DNA of 31,865 nt, from NCBI GenBank assembly GCA_004802705.1, contig SGPL01000388.1:1-31865 (forward strand), given 5' to 3'. Position numbers and translations under genes: made by a program. A model generated the notes under the pieces. It did no database searches, had not been told where the DNA came from, and saw only the letters and a list, made by a program, of their open reading frames with translations. The DNA comes from Bondarzewia mesenterica (lineage: Eukaryota > Basidiomycota > Agaricomycetes > Russulales > Bondarzewiaceae). Numbering within the stretch: the stretch's first letter is position 1; each line of letters opens with the position of its first letter. Shown piece by piece: positions 10,567 through 22,529 of the stretch.

Positions 10567-10856
10567 ACTGTATCATTTTTTTCCTGTGCTATTGCAGTGA
10601 TATTAACTTAGAAGACGTATTTTTACAATTTACTTTCTCTTTATGAATGAGATTCAAAACATACATCGTTGGTTTTGCCGCTGAGACTGAAAAAGCACAA
10701 AAGAACCTCATGTTTCGGTGTGCCGAGTCGAGATGCCGGCATTTGTTTGATTCAGAAGCTGTTGCCAAACAACCCTCTTCCGTCCAATACCTCCAATAAC
10801 AATTCAAATTACTTTTCTTTACATCTCGATCGTGCTCTCCCCTACAAACCCTCGCA

Positions 10857-11846
10857 ATGCACTCAACTAAAAAATCTGAAAAATCCAAAGATCGGCAAAA
10901 GAAACGCAAGGACAAGGAACGTGTGGACGGGCGGAACGAGGGCACAGTACCAAGTCGAGATTACGCGCCTCCGCCAGGTGTTGCCCTCCCAGATGCTGAG
11001 GCCGTCGATTTTGGGGAGTTCGATTATGATGCGTTGAAGGGNGACGAGGANGCTGAGCTTTGGCTCATACGCNTGCCGAATACGGTGCGTCCTTGCTCAT
11101 CCGTTTTTCNTGNTCTATTCTATCCANATACATATCCTATGATTAAATTCAAAAACATNCNTGTTGGTGCAGATCAAACCGAAGCATCTAAAGGACATAC
11201 GAATATCCGCTCCATCATCGTCGCGTACTGGAAAGCTCGGCAGTCTCNAGCGCAAAAATGNNACNTATGATATATGGNCGCTGAATGAGGACGACAATNT
11301 NGAGGGCGGCGAGGCGAACGTCGGGGGAGAGGAGCTGCGTGCCCTNTCNGCNCTNCTCCCGCGCGCAAAGAAGGGCGGGAAACTGTACCTCGGTCCGTCT
11401 TTCAAGTGAANCATCATCNGTCCCACTTGACNCTCAGCTTACNATCCACGTCCGTGTTCTCAATAGCACCGAAACCAATTACACGTCATCTCGTCTTTAC
11501 TGCGCCTCCCGCTGTCCCTTCTACGTTGGACGCTGACGCCGATGNTGTGTCCGCGTCTCCNCAANCATACAAAAATCCNCCAAGACCCGCGTACTCCGAG
11601 GANGTCCTTACACATCGTTTCTTGCCATACGGCGCTCGCACAGTCCAAGCTGGTGAAAAAGCCCCGACGGACGGTGACNTCGAGATGATCGCGACAGACG
11701 CAGAGGTATCGGAGAAGCCGAAGACCAAGCCAAANGGNGATGGCAAGAAGAGCGGGGAGAAGGAAAAGGACAAGACAAAGGCGAAGAAGCGGAAAGTGGA
11801 GGTCGAGTCGCCGAAACGTGCTAAGAAAGCCAAAACTAATGGCTAA
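10857..11846 (+). CDS. RPA34: RNA polymerase I subunit RPA34-like
   Basis: Nucleolar subunit of RNA polymerase I, forming with RPA49 the TFIIF-like dimer that supports rRNA gene initiation and elongation. Exons 10857-11084, 11173-11392 and 11467-11846 sum to 276 codons (275 residues). Family signatures span the splice sites: FDYDAL and ELWLIR, then PNT/IKPKHLKDIRIS, and KLYLAPKPITRHLVF across the second intron. The N- and C-termini are very Lys-rich (KKSEKSKDRQKKRKDK; SPKRAKKAKTNG), as expected for nucleolar targeting. The second intron starts with a weak donor (GTCCGT), but this choice alone gives the conserved LYLAPKP junction. Scattered N bases leave some residues undetermined. The gene is convergent with the magnesium transporter. 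Confidence 0.87.
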
Positions 11847-13226
11847 TTCTGTCGTCCTGCTTGCAAAAAGTATCTTACAGTGTTGTTTTGTGATGGCATT
11901 ACATGCACATCGAGTTACGTATAGGACAAAGGCCNTCAATGCACTCCCTCCTTATCCGAGGTTCTCCGAGATGTAAAGTGTGCAATCAAATAAATTAGAT
12001 TAAGAATATCTAATAGGAAGGCTCCTGGTCCATAGGGATGTGAAATCCAATACAATGCGAGAGTGTGATACTATATGNTAAATCAGATGTAAAAAGAAGA
12101 CATGTTATGAAATCCTAAGGAGTCGACAGGTTTGGGTCGCTGCCACGATTTTGTTGCACATGGACCCCGAACGCAGACACGAGCTCAAAACAGGTGACGA
12201 GTAGGAGCTGGCCGACGAGGTCCATCAACGCAGAGTGTATCGGGAGGGCGTANATATCGGGATCGAGACCACGCCCCCATAGGAAATGGGTAAGGTACCG
12301 GGCGATGATAAGGGATATGAATACCTGTACCATGAACAGGCAAGATAAGCGATATTTCAAAAGCAGGAGGAGCCAAGNCAAACNTACAGCNGCACAGAAG
12401 AAAAGAAGAGAAGCGGCGACGAATGGGAACGGCAGCCGGAGCCAGCCGAGCGCGTGGAGCATGGCGAGGAATATGATTTCAACGGGNAGGGTCACAGAAA
12501 AGAGTGTCAGCATGACGAGGCGGGGACTGGGGTCNGCACGTGCAGGGGCGAGGGNGTATGAGACGGCGCTGGAAGCTGGGAGGATGCCCATGACCGAAGC
12601 GTGCAAGGCGGTGGAGAGGCGCGAGACAAGAATTGAGCCCACGCTTCCGGGAAGACCTGGAGTGTTATGACAAGGTTAGAGAATGGNCAACGCAGACNGG
12701 AGCGAATGTAAGATTACCGCTTATGGCGACCGCCAATAATGCAAAACCTTCGTAACGACTGACGAACATGTCCAAGACAATACCAGTTCCACTGCTGATG
12801 ATCATTGCGCCAAACAGTGGNAACCAGCCCTGCGTAAGCAAGTCCTTTACATGGGGATTGCGTCGAGTGACAAAGGCACAAATGATTGCAACGGCGACAG
12901 CGAGGATTATGACGAGGAACGGGAACGGGGTGCCGACGACNTTGATGAGGATCGTGGATGTAACGCCNAGGAGAAAGAGTGTTACTAAATCACCTAGACA
13001 GGANGCAACAGGTGGNGCGATATTGTCTGGNAACATCAATCAACTGTCATGNCATCAATACAGAAGAGGGACATACCAGGATCCCGTCCCAACTTGCGAC
13101 ATACTACGATGAGACCGCACATGAACGAGCCNAGAACGGCGGCGGATAAACATGCAGCAGACATTGCCGTAGATGCCACCATGACGATCCTGGGAATCAC
13201 GACCGGTCAAGTGTTGGGATGGTTAN
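11042..13226. other. Cluster of single ambiguous bases (N)
   Basis: Several dozen isolated N positions are confined to this 2.2-kb stretch, across most of RPA34 and two thirds of the SLC41 gene. None occurs elsewhere in the window. Reading frames continue through them, so they are unresolved base calls and not scaffold gaps of unknown length. Confidence 0.9.
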
Positions 13227-14059
13227 TACTCTCGAAGTTGACTACACACTCAGAAAATCCGGATTTGGGACGTCCGTCCAATGGAAGAGCCGGACGGGGC
13301 CTTCGAACAGTGTGAAGGGAACGACGCGCTGCACGAAAGAAGGAATCCTCAGCATCACCGGATTCGGGTAGCGAAGGTGGTCCTGCAGGGACGATGAGGC
13401 CAAGGATGACGGCTACTACTGCAGCAACGAAAGACACCACACTTGCTTGTACCTGCAGAAGGGATAGGTTTCCGAGTATAATCTTATTTCGAGTCTTTGC
13501 ATTGTCGAGCTCGCCAACGTTGGCCGCCGTCCCCAGACGGGCTGATAGATTCATCTCAATATTCCCCTTGAGGTTGAGAACCACGGGTATGATCATGATG
13601 AGTTCTTTGATGCGACTCATGGCTTTCCAATGCTAAAGCGCTTGTTCAAGAATACGAAGGAAGCCAGAAGCCAGACACGTACCGAGACATTGTCTAGCAG
13701 TTCACCAGTGAACATCAGTCCAATCGTGGTCAACAACAAAGTCGGAGCAGTCTTTGGCAATCAGCTTCAGAGTGTTCCTTTACGTCCATCGATACACGCA
13801 CCTCGATGACGATACTGCCAACCTGCTTCCACACGGTTTCACCATCCTCCACAAACTTGTCATTCCAGCGCGTGCTCTCTCTTGAGCCCAATAGGGCAGC
13901 CTCGCCTTCGTCGCCCTCCTCCGATGCGTTGTCCTCGTCGTCGACTGGCGGCGTGTAATGGTGCGATTTTTGCGAGTGAGCGTTGGGAGTCACAGCGACA
14001 TCCTCCAGTTGAGACAATTCGATGTCGCTGTCTGTGGTCGAAACAGAATCTGAGTGCAT
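12115..14059 (-). CDS. SLC41/MgtE-type divalent cation (Mg2+) transporter
   Basis: Multi-pass membrane protein expected to move Mg2+. Minus-strand exons are 14059-13802, 13751-13683, 13632-13250, 13189-13077, 13026-12718 and 12656-12115, making 557 residues in exact phase. The first 85 residues are a Ser/acid-rich cytosolic tail. Two homologous MgtE-like halves follow. The first carries ELIMIIPVVLNLKGNIEMNL, SARLGTAANVGEL and the signature GRDPDNIxPP (about residue 273). The second has SILVSRLSTALHA and GLDPDxYALPIHSALMDL (about residue 505). The conserved Asp residues of the two halves line the ion path in SLC41/MgtE proteins. Unlike bacterial MgtE there is no CBS regulatory domain. N bases blur a few residues. 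The start at 14059 is the first in-frame ATG after an upstream stop. The promoter is shared with ADA3, 290 bp apart. Confidence 0.92.
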
Positions 14060-14349
14060 CGACGCGAACAGCGACGACGTTGACGGCAACTTGAAGCATT
14101 CGGTGCGGGTGCGCTAAATACGCTGATTACCCGAAAAGACAACCCATGATGAAGCGTGGGAATCCCGTCACTGTGGCGGGCGCAAACCTTGTCTTCGCAC
14201 TTGTTCGACGAGCACTTGTTTCTCTCGTTCTTCGACATTCGCCTCGACCGACCCCTCTTTTTCTTGCGTTCATTCGACTCGCCGTCGCTTTTTACCCCGG
14301 TCTACCTCTTTCTTGGGGCGGATGACCGCGTCTGCAACCTCCGCGCACC
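14060..14349. promoter_or_regulatory. Divergent promoter, SLC41 transporter / ADA3
   Basis: A 290-bp gap separates the start codons of two divergently transcribed genes. The ADA3-side half is rich in pyrimidines (CTCTTTTTCTTGCG, CTACCTCTTTCTTGG), typical of fungal transcription start regions. I see no TATA box and no named binding site. Confidence 0.5.
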
Positions 14350-16968
14350 ATGTCGTCAATCATCTCCCTGTACCCCTCGCCGACCAACTTGCGTTCTTCC
14401 ATTATCAAGAATCCACCTGACCTTATACCATCCACGGAGGAGCTAGAGATTCTCCATGAGGAATTGAAAGAAAGTAGGTTGCGGACCCTCGAACGGGCCA
14501 AGAAGGCCGGGAACGATCTCAAAGCTATCGAGGAGTCCATGCGGAGGTTGAAGGAGAAGGAGAAGGGAAAGGCCAAGGCGGTTGAGAAGGTCAAGCGTGA
14601 ACGTGGATGTGCGTGTACCGTTTCGATTTTTACTGGCCGAATTTTTGACTGTTTGCATGTCACATCGCATATCTCATCCTGCCCATCACATTGGCCTTTG
14701 CACACGACTATGCTCTGTGTTCCTCGATGCCTTCTCTTCTAATACTTTCGGGAAATATGTAATATCCTTCTATTACGACCGCTCAATTTTCGGCGAACTC
14801 CCCGTAATCTTTCGCCGGCTGCCTTCGCACCGCGTTACTTGCACCTGCTCTTCACCTCTTCATCTTGTGTCCAATTTCTCCTGGCTGTTGCTTCTCGTCC
14901 GACAACCTCTCAACTCTTTACGTGTCATCGTCTGTTCCGTTGGTTGTACTACTGGTTCTGCTCTACGGCCAATCATGCCACCCATGCCACTTGGTTTCTC
15001 GTGCTCTTCACTTGCCAACTTGTTGATCTTGAACGCCCGCATACCGTTGTCTTACTCTCTCGGTTGGCCGACCTTCTGCACGTCGGATACGAATCCGTGT
15101 TCTTCCTCTACTCTTGCCGGCCTTGCAATACTTCACCTACCTTCGCATCCTCAGTTACCCCTCTAGCAACTGATGTAGAAGAGCAGCGCCCCTCCGCTTA
15201 TTCACAACCTGGACCTTCTGCACCTCGATTTTCATCCATCCCCCGCGCCCCTACGCAAACACCCTCATCGCGGGCATCATTAGACCTTCGGAAGTCGTGA
15301 GTCAAAAGCTTCTTGTCGAAATGCGTCGTGTTTGATCCTGGTGCAGAATGCCTTATGATTCCAAGACGAAGAAGAAGAAACGGAAAAGAGAGGAAGACTC
15401 GGACAACGAACCAGGTGCGTTGCGTCGGCAGATAGTCGAATCGTATTCTGACATCTTAACAGAAATTAGACTTTCCCGCAAAGCAACTCCTCCTGTCCCC
15501 CACGCCCTTCAGGCATCTTATTCATACCCGGGCAGTTCAAAGGCCGCAAAGACTACAGGTGTCTTCGCGACACCTCCCACGAAGGTAACGTCGTCCTTTC
15601 GACACTGTCACGGAGGGACTGATCGTGGTGCATTCGCAGCCGGGATCTGGTCCCGATTTCACTGTGCCACCGAGATCCGATCTCACCGTCCCTCGACCTC
15701 CAATACCTCCGCCGCCTATACCCGGACCAAGCAAACCGACTGAAGTGCAGGAAGACTTCAGCAAGGCGAAACAGCCATCGCAAGTGCTTGTGAGCACCTT
15801 CTACACAAGCATAGAACCATGGATACGGAGCATCAAAGAGGAAGACATTGGGTTTCTGGAATACACTGGTGACGAGGTGGAGCCATATATCATGCCGCGG
15901 CTTGGGCGGCACTATACGGAGCAATGGGAGGAAGAGGATATCATGTTGTACGGCTCGGCGCTACCTTCGACAGAGAACATCCGGGCGAGCACCAGCTATG
16001 GTCGACCATCGGACAAGGTGCCATTCCCCAAGTGGGACCCGGCAACGTTAAACGAGAATGATTTGTTGGTAGAAGAGCGCGGACACGGACCTATGACGGA
16101 GAGGCTGATAAGCGCTCTTTTGCCCGTGGAGGATTCAGTTTGGAAAGGTGTGAAGGCAGCGGAAGAAGCAATGGAGGGACGGCATGGGGTGGGGGTGGGA
16201 AGTGCGGCCGGAAGGCAGGTGATTGTGGAGGATTTGGAGAAGCGGATTAAGGACAGCCTCCGATTTCACAGGTTGCTCGAGACTACGGTAAGAAATCTTT
16301 TGTGGTTTGATTGTTGCAATATTCAATTCGAGGATGTTTGGCAGCCTGATTTCTCAGATCCTGTCGATGACCCGATAGCCAGTGCGCTCAGACATGCACA
16401 GCGGGAGTTGCGCACGGTGGTCGCAACCAATAAAGCGCGCAAAGTACGACTCACAGCAATCGCGCAGGATAGATTGGGATATCAAGAGTATCTCGAGCTC
16501 CGCGACTCTATCGACAAGAACATTTCGACGCTGTACTCGAAACTACAGAAGAAGGAGGGGCCCAAGTCACACAAGAAGAAGAAGAAATCTGTTGGTGGCG
16601 CGGGGAGCGAATCGAACGGGAATGGGACTGGTTCACCTACGATGGGAACGTGGCCGGCGTCCGCAGGTTTGGGTCCCGATGAGGAGAATACGTTGAGGGT
16701 GCCGGAACAATTGAAGCAGTTGGTGGCGACGAGGAGGCAGTGGGTTGATGCCGTGGGTGCGGTGTTTGAAGAAAAGCAGAGGCAGAACCCTGGGAGCATT
16801 TGGGGACTGCCTCCGAGGAGTGCTTATGACGGACTTGAGGAGGACGTGACGGTACTTTTGGAGCGGCATGACAACAGCGTACGGGAACATGATGTTGGCG
16901 TTGCAGGGCTCGACGGCAAGGGGAAGGGGAAGGCCAGGGCGAGAGGGAACGAGATGGATATCGGGTAG
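14350..16968 (+). CDS. ADA3: SAGA/ADA histone acetyltransferase complex subunit Ada3 (Ngg1)
   Basis: Nuclear adaptor linking Gcn5 and Ada2 in SAGA and related complexes. Exons: 14350-14608, 15167-15296, 15347-15414, 15463-15584, 15640-16287, 16345-16968, giving 616 residues in phase. The N-terminus has a helical heptad-like stretch (EELEILHEELKESRLRTLER). The middle is Pro/Ser-rich with a basic patch (TKKKKRKREEDSD). The C-terminal half matches Ada3: IGFLEYTGDEVEPYIMPRLG, HYTEQWEEED, then QDRLGYQEYLELRDSIDKNI and a Lys-rich tail. The first intron is about 560 nt and pyrimidine-rich; its acceptor may be 15154 or 15166, which differ by 12 nt in frame. Introns 15415-15462 and 16288-16344 are multiples of three without stops, so retained forms would still be coding. 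Confidence 0.88.
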
Positions 16969-17332
16969 CCAGGATGCGGTTTTCGTCGTCCCTGTCGCTG
17001 TTGCCGCTTTGCACGATGCTCTGACTTTTCCATGGAATAATGTTATTTGTTCATGTACTGTTTTGGTCGGCTTGCTATCATATTCTCTCTGTTTTCTGGT
17101 TATTATGTCGGGGTAGTGTGGTTGTTTGTCCAGTATCGTCCCCACCTCAATCCTTATTTGCCTTCGGAGGATCAAGATGGTTTTTTGTCTGATAAGATAA
17201 CTGAGCAGAGCATTTACCGCACGCCGATTCGCTCTTGATTCGCTCCATCTTCAAAATCATTCCGAGTCATTGACTCGACGGTCAGCACATACTTCATTCT
17301 TTACACCTTCCGTTCCCTTCACCGTCATAAAG
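16969..17332. promoter_or_regulatory. Spacer: ADA3 3' flank and thiamine gene promoter
   Basis: About 360 bp between two genes read in the same direction. It is T-rich after the ADA3 stop, then mixed. No motif that I can name confidently, and no obvious thiamine-pyrophosphate riboswitch fold in the 5' flank. Confidence 0.4.
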
Positions 17333-19535
17333 ATGTCTTCAAACCAAATTAGCCGCGAAGGGGATGAAATACCGGCAATACTAACCATAGCAGGCTCAGA
17401 TCCGAGCGGAGGTGCGGGCATCCAAGTGCGATCTATCAATTATTTTTCATGCCCGTGCTCTGACAATTGAACGTACATCGTAAACAGGCTGACCTCAAAA
17501 CATTCACGTCTTTGAAGTGCTACGGCGCAAGTGTTATAACTGCTCTTACAGCCCAGAATACAGTCGTGGTCGAGGGCGTGCATGCGGTACCACCGTCTTT
17601 CGTCGAGCAGCAGGTGAGTACTCCGAATCATTTTACTGGCGTCAATGTCGCAAACAGATCTTCCGCATTCCGTGCAGCTTCGCTGTGTCACAGATGATAT
17701 TCCTATAAAAGCCATCAAGACTGGTATGCTCTTCGACAAGGGAATCACGTCTTCCGTTGCAAACGCGCTGCGCTCCACTTATGCGACATCCTCTGTTCCC
17801 CCACTTGTATGCGACCCCGTATGTGTATCGACATCCGGACATACACTCCTACAACCAGATGCCGTGGACACGATGATACACGAGCTATTTCCTCTCGCAA
17901 CAGTCATCACTCCAAACAAATCAGAAGCCGAGCTTCTACTGTCTCGCATGGGCCATCGGCAGCGCATCATCGGGTCACTCGAGGAGATGATCACTGCCGC
18001 GGAACAGCTCTTGGCCTTGGGGCCCAAGGCAATCCTGCTCAAGGGCGGACACCTGTCCGTAACCATGGCTGACTTGGACCGTGTGTGTGGCCAACGTCCG
18101 GAGTTGTCCGTTGAGAAATATGGCATGCTCGGTGAGAACATGGAAGTTTTGCTCATCGCGCAAGGAGAGATGGACCCGGCTGTATTTGAGCTCGTCGTTG
18201 ATGTGCTCCAGGAGGCGAACAAGCCTGCGACGCTGTTCTTGCGCCCGAGATTGGACTCTACCAGCACGCACGGTACAGGGTGCACTCTGAGTGCTGCCTT
18301 GGCATGCTCGCTTGGTCGAGGGGAACCCGGTTCGTCACAGCCATTTCATGCATAGACATTGATCTTACCGGTCTTTACCTCTAAGTCAGGGAAGCGGTAA
18401 AACAGGCTGCTGTATATACTTATCAAGGGATTGCGACTGCCTTCCCTATGGGCCACGGCTATGGTCCACTGAACCACATGCATTCCATAGTTCACAGAAG
18501 CATACCACTGTGAGTCAAGATCAAACGCATAACATTCCTTTCACGCAGTTAAGGCCTTTCTAGTCCATCATTGCATAATCCACACCCTTTCGTGCGGCTA
18601 TTGATTGAGGCAAATGCATCTGTATGGAAACAGTATGTCGAGCACGATTTCGTCAAACAACTGGGAAGGGGGACACTCCCTAAAGAATGCTTTCTTCATT
18701 TCATCAAGTACGTCCATGCCATCTGGTATCTTACTCACTCGCCTATCTTCCAAATAATTTTGCCCCGCACAGACAAGATTATATATACCTAAAATATTAT
18801 TCCCGTGCTTACGGGTCAGCATTCTTTTCTCTTGACATTCACCGCGACCTGATGATGGCGCGTCCGATGCCTCCTTCAACAGTCTGGTCGCCGCCAAGTC
18901 CCCCGATTACGACGTCATCGCATCCGCGGCTGAAGTGATGATGCACATCGTGCGCGAGAGCAGACTGCACAAGTCTTTTTGCGAGCTATGGGGTGTCAGT
19001 CCGGAGGAGCTCGAAGGTGGGCCTGAATCCCCTGCCTGCACCGCCTATGGCGCGTATATCCTGGATATGGGTTTGCAAGGTGCTTTCCACCAGTTTTTCT
19101 TCTACACAAGTATAAGGTCATGAACTGATGAGCGCGATGAACATACTGTTTAAGGGGACAGCTCTCGGTTGGTCATGGCACTTGCTGCATGTTTGATCGG
19201 TTATGGCGAGGTTGGCCTGTGGTTGAAACGCGAGGCATCGAAACCAGATAGCTGGGTGAAACTAGAAGGCAATCCATACGTCAGATGGATAGATGATTAC
19301 GCAGGCGAGGAATATCAGGATGCTGTGAGGAAGGGGATAGGTGAGTCGACATGTTCAGGTAGATAGAATTTCGCAATCAGGTCGCTTATCGAGGCTTCGA
19401 AATGCAGCCAGAATAGAGGCCATGGCAGCGGCTGACCCTCCATCACCGAAAAGGTTTGAGGAATGGCGATTGGTTTGGGAGAAGTGCACGAGGCTGGAAA
19501 AAGGATTCTGGGACATGGGATTGAGTCTGTCGTGA
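17333..19535 (+). CDS. THI20: Bifunctional HMP/HMP-P kinase and TenA-type thiaminase (Thi20-like)
   Basis: Thiamin pyrimidine branch enzyme: phosphorylates HMP and HMP-P, while the C-terminal TenA domain salvages pyrimidine from degraded thiamin. Exons: 17333-17425, 17488-17613, 17678-18329, 18386-18509, 18564-18707, 18773-18814, 18883-19079, 19155-19340, 19408-19535. They sum to 563 residues, close to yeast Thi20 (551). The kinase domain (about 10-310) shows [35 protein letters not shown] and the anion-hole motif [13 protein letters not shown]. The TenA domain (about 340-563) has [15 protein letters not shown], the nucleophile context AACLIGYGE (Cys about 472) and [11 protein letters not shown] with the acidic pair. 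Both active sites look intact. One acceptor is unusual (CTCTAAG at 18385), but it alone restores the VREAVKQA junction. Confidence 0.93.
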
Positions 19536-19721
19536 GGCATGAAATAAACTTCGGGAAGTCAGAGGTTAGAACACCGAAGTAGAAGACCACTAAAATGTAA
19601 GCATGAAACCATTTGACAGAATTTCCTTGGTCCTCAGCGTTGGGTGTATATCAACCAAGTAGTGAGCCTTATGGAAACGTGTTCCGCATGCATAGAACTG
19701 TATTACTGATAGCAGAGATCT

Positions 19722-22529
19722 CTATGACTCCCGTACATTAGGGAAGTAGTTGTATTTTGTCGATGACCAGTCAAGGACAGATGCATCAAACCGATGCAGC
19801 TCTCTGAGGGTTTTCGGAGCCGCCTGGGACATTGTGCCAGCAAAGCGGGAAATACTATGCACAAACTGCGCGTCGTCAATGCCAGAATACCAGTCGAAAA
19901 CACGATATCCTTTGACTGACCTTCATTCTCTCAGTCTTCCAAGGGCCCGCCCATCCTACCTGAGACCGGTCAAGTTGGTTGAGAGACTGTTGAGCTCTGC
20001 TAAACGAGGAGGCGATCGGAAAGTCCTCATTCTATCACACAACGCTTGAGTAGTTGATTTCAATGATGGAGAAGAAGATCCACCTGCAGAATCTCTGAAC
20101 ATGTCGACAGAAAAAGAGGCAAGTCTGGAGGGGCAACTGGAGCGCGCGAGATGGTTTGATACTCGGATCGAAACGCCCATTTGTACCGTTTGATAATGTT
20201 CTGTACCAAACGGTCCCCCGAATAGTCTAGGCTGGGCAGGGTGAGCTGATAAAATGCCAACTTTCAAACGGTTCCGCCCTTCAGAAGCATCTCAAAAACG
20301 TACTATGAACATCCCCGTGCATATGTCCTGCATCGCTGTGAAAAAGCCATACTCAAACTCCAGCTCGGAATAAGTTGCGCTATCTATTCTCCGCACTAAG
20401 TCTGGACAGCTCGGTGAAAATTTGAATAGTCTACCTTTTGGCACAATTGGAGCAATATTGTCGACCATGGATAGATATGTCCCGATGATATGTGATGCAT
20501 ACCAGTACGCAAACGGCTTTTCGTCAGCTACATAAAGATCGAGTTGGAAACCGGCGAAGATGACATCAAAAATAGTGCGGAGTCTCCATATTAAGATGGT
20601 CTTTGAAGCAGCATGCATCAAAGCAAGCTCTGATTCGTCCTGAATGTCAACGGATGATAAGATAGGATCTGTTGCCACAGAAGATGCACATACCTCAACG
20701 TGCAGAGCCGAAGTCATTTCCATGAACATGTCATATGAAGCGTGCCAATCAAGGAGAGAATTTGAGAGTTGACGTCGTCTCCGGGGAGGGTTGAACCATG
20801 AGGACTTGATGTTATTGATCACTACCTGCCGAACCGATGAACTTCTTAGTCGCTGATTCTAGCTGGAAATAACCATACCATAATCAGCCTTTGCTCAAAG
20901 TCTCTCAGTGACCGGGGGCTATTGTCGGCAACGGAATGCTGCTGAATAATCTCGCGAATGCGAGTCCAAGGGACGCCCAATGTTTCTACGAAGAACTGCT
21001 CCAGAGTCCATGGAAGTGGTCGACTACCCAGAACTCGGTAACCGTTGAAAAAGACTGACTGCAAGTCACTTCAATATCAACATGATATGTGAAAAGTGAC
21101 TTAAAATACCTGCGTTAGAGAGCGTATATAGGGAAGGTTGGCATCGGACGGTGTCGACAATGCTTGAAGAGTTCCAGCGATCTGATTTCGAATCAACATA
21201 TGAATTGACAACGAACCATCTCTCTGACCTTCCAGGTAGTCAGAATGGAAACCGCGGACAGCTGACACACTTCCACCCAACCATCTATGAGGTTCTCCAG
21301 AGCATCCCACACTCGCTCTTGAGGCGGCAAATGAAGTATTTGGAGCGGCACAAAGGTGTTCAGACGGCGGGAGATGTAGAGATCGAATGAGAGGAGAGCA
21401 GGAGACTCAGCAAGCGGGGTTGGTGGTGCAGGCCGAAAGCGAATGGCGTGTAAATAATTTCGAGCACTAGATAAAAGAGACTGAAAACGTTCCCTCTCCG
21501 TTGACAAATCGAGGCTGAATAGTTCCAATATAGTCTAAGATCAGTCAGGAGATTAGTCGAAATGAATAGTTTGTCCAGACACTACCCACTCTACGAAACA
21601 TAAGCCTATCTAACAGTGAATCTCGCCATGGCAAAGAGTCTACACGTATATGAGGACAATTAGTGATATCTCTTTTAAGATAGCTCACCTTGTGAGTGCG
21701 TCAAAAGCCAAGCGCATGCATTGTCCAAATAAGACGATACGGTCTGCACGGGCATCATCTCAAGCAGAGAAATTCCGCTCTTCTCCGACTGCCAATCCTC
21801 TGTCTACATGGAGCATCAAAATCAGCCGAATCGAGCGGTATCACGAGGAAGTGCGTGCGGACATCGAAGACTCGGCCCTTCGTCAGTTCCCTCCAAGCCC
21901 GGTCACAGCACTTTAACAGCCCCGCAACGAACGCTCTTAGGACTATTGTGATGAGCTCGGGTGGCCGGGCTGAATCCCATGGAATGAGAGGAGTATTTTC
22001 CGGATCAAGTTCGTCAAAGTGGTGTACGTAAAGAAGTGTGTAGACGGTTTGAGTGAGGGTATTTCCAGCATGCCATTCCATCTGCAGTCATGAGGCCAAT
22101 AAATAAATGTGAGATTTTGGAAGGCACAGACCGGCGTTTCAATTCACCTCGCAAGAAAATGTTCTATCCATGATATAACATAGCTCTTCAGGAAGAAGGG
22201 GAGTCAGTGGATTGAAGGGTGGTCTGCGCTCTTCGTCCAGCTCCATTCCAGTGTCCAAACGGGGTTCACCAATCTACCAGAGTAGAAGTTGATCAGTCTA
22301 CACATATAGATTGCAGTGAAATCACCTCTATAGCACTCATCGAGTCCATGAGTGTGAATCCGTCTGTGAGGAGCACAGTACCAGGCTCCATGTCTATGGA
22401 AATTCATCCAGTACTGGCCATAATTCTATCAGACATATGGGGCTCACTGTCTGCTGCCTCACGGAATAAGTCCGTGACATCGTGAAAGTCGTCTCCTCCA
22501 GAAATATTTTGTGCTGGGTACGAGTCCAT
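19722..22529 (-). CDS. NAA35: NatC N-terminal acetyltransferase auxiliary subunit NAA35 (Mak10)
   Basis: Large auxiliary subunit of the cytosolic NatC complex, which with Naa30 and Naa38 acetylates Met-hydrophobic N-termini. I place 15 minus-strand exons: 22529-22448, 22393-22326, 22273-22148, 22081-21863, 21803-21689, 21639-21590, 21534-21229, 21181-21110, 21058-20879, 20825-20694, 20639-20435, 20383-20304, 20260-20084, 20031-19967, 19920-19722. They sum to 691 residues (human 725). Signatures: LLTDGFTLMDSMSAIEIGEP, then MEWHAGNTLTQTVYTLLYVH and LLKCCDRAW. Later parts carry FFNGYRVLGSRPLPWTLEQF and DNIAPIVPKDSATYSELEFE. The last two exons are the least certain because the donor at 19966 (GTCTCA) is weak; the encoded VKGYRVFDWYSGIDD and the in-phase stop support them. 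It is the most intron-dense gene here. Confidence 0.88.

Noticed and set aside
11406..11437. 32-nt intron alternative in RPA34
   Set aside because: Too short. The 11393-11466 intron gives the conserved KLYLAPKPITRHLVF junction.
14582..15166. 194-codon frame read as a separate gene
   Set aside because: Sits in the ADA3 intron, is made of low-complexity Ser/Leu/Cys-rich translation of a C/T-rich tract, and shows no family motif. Kept only as a finding about the intron.
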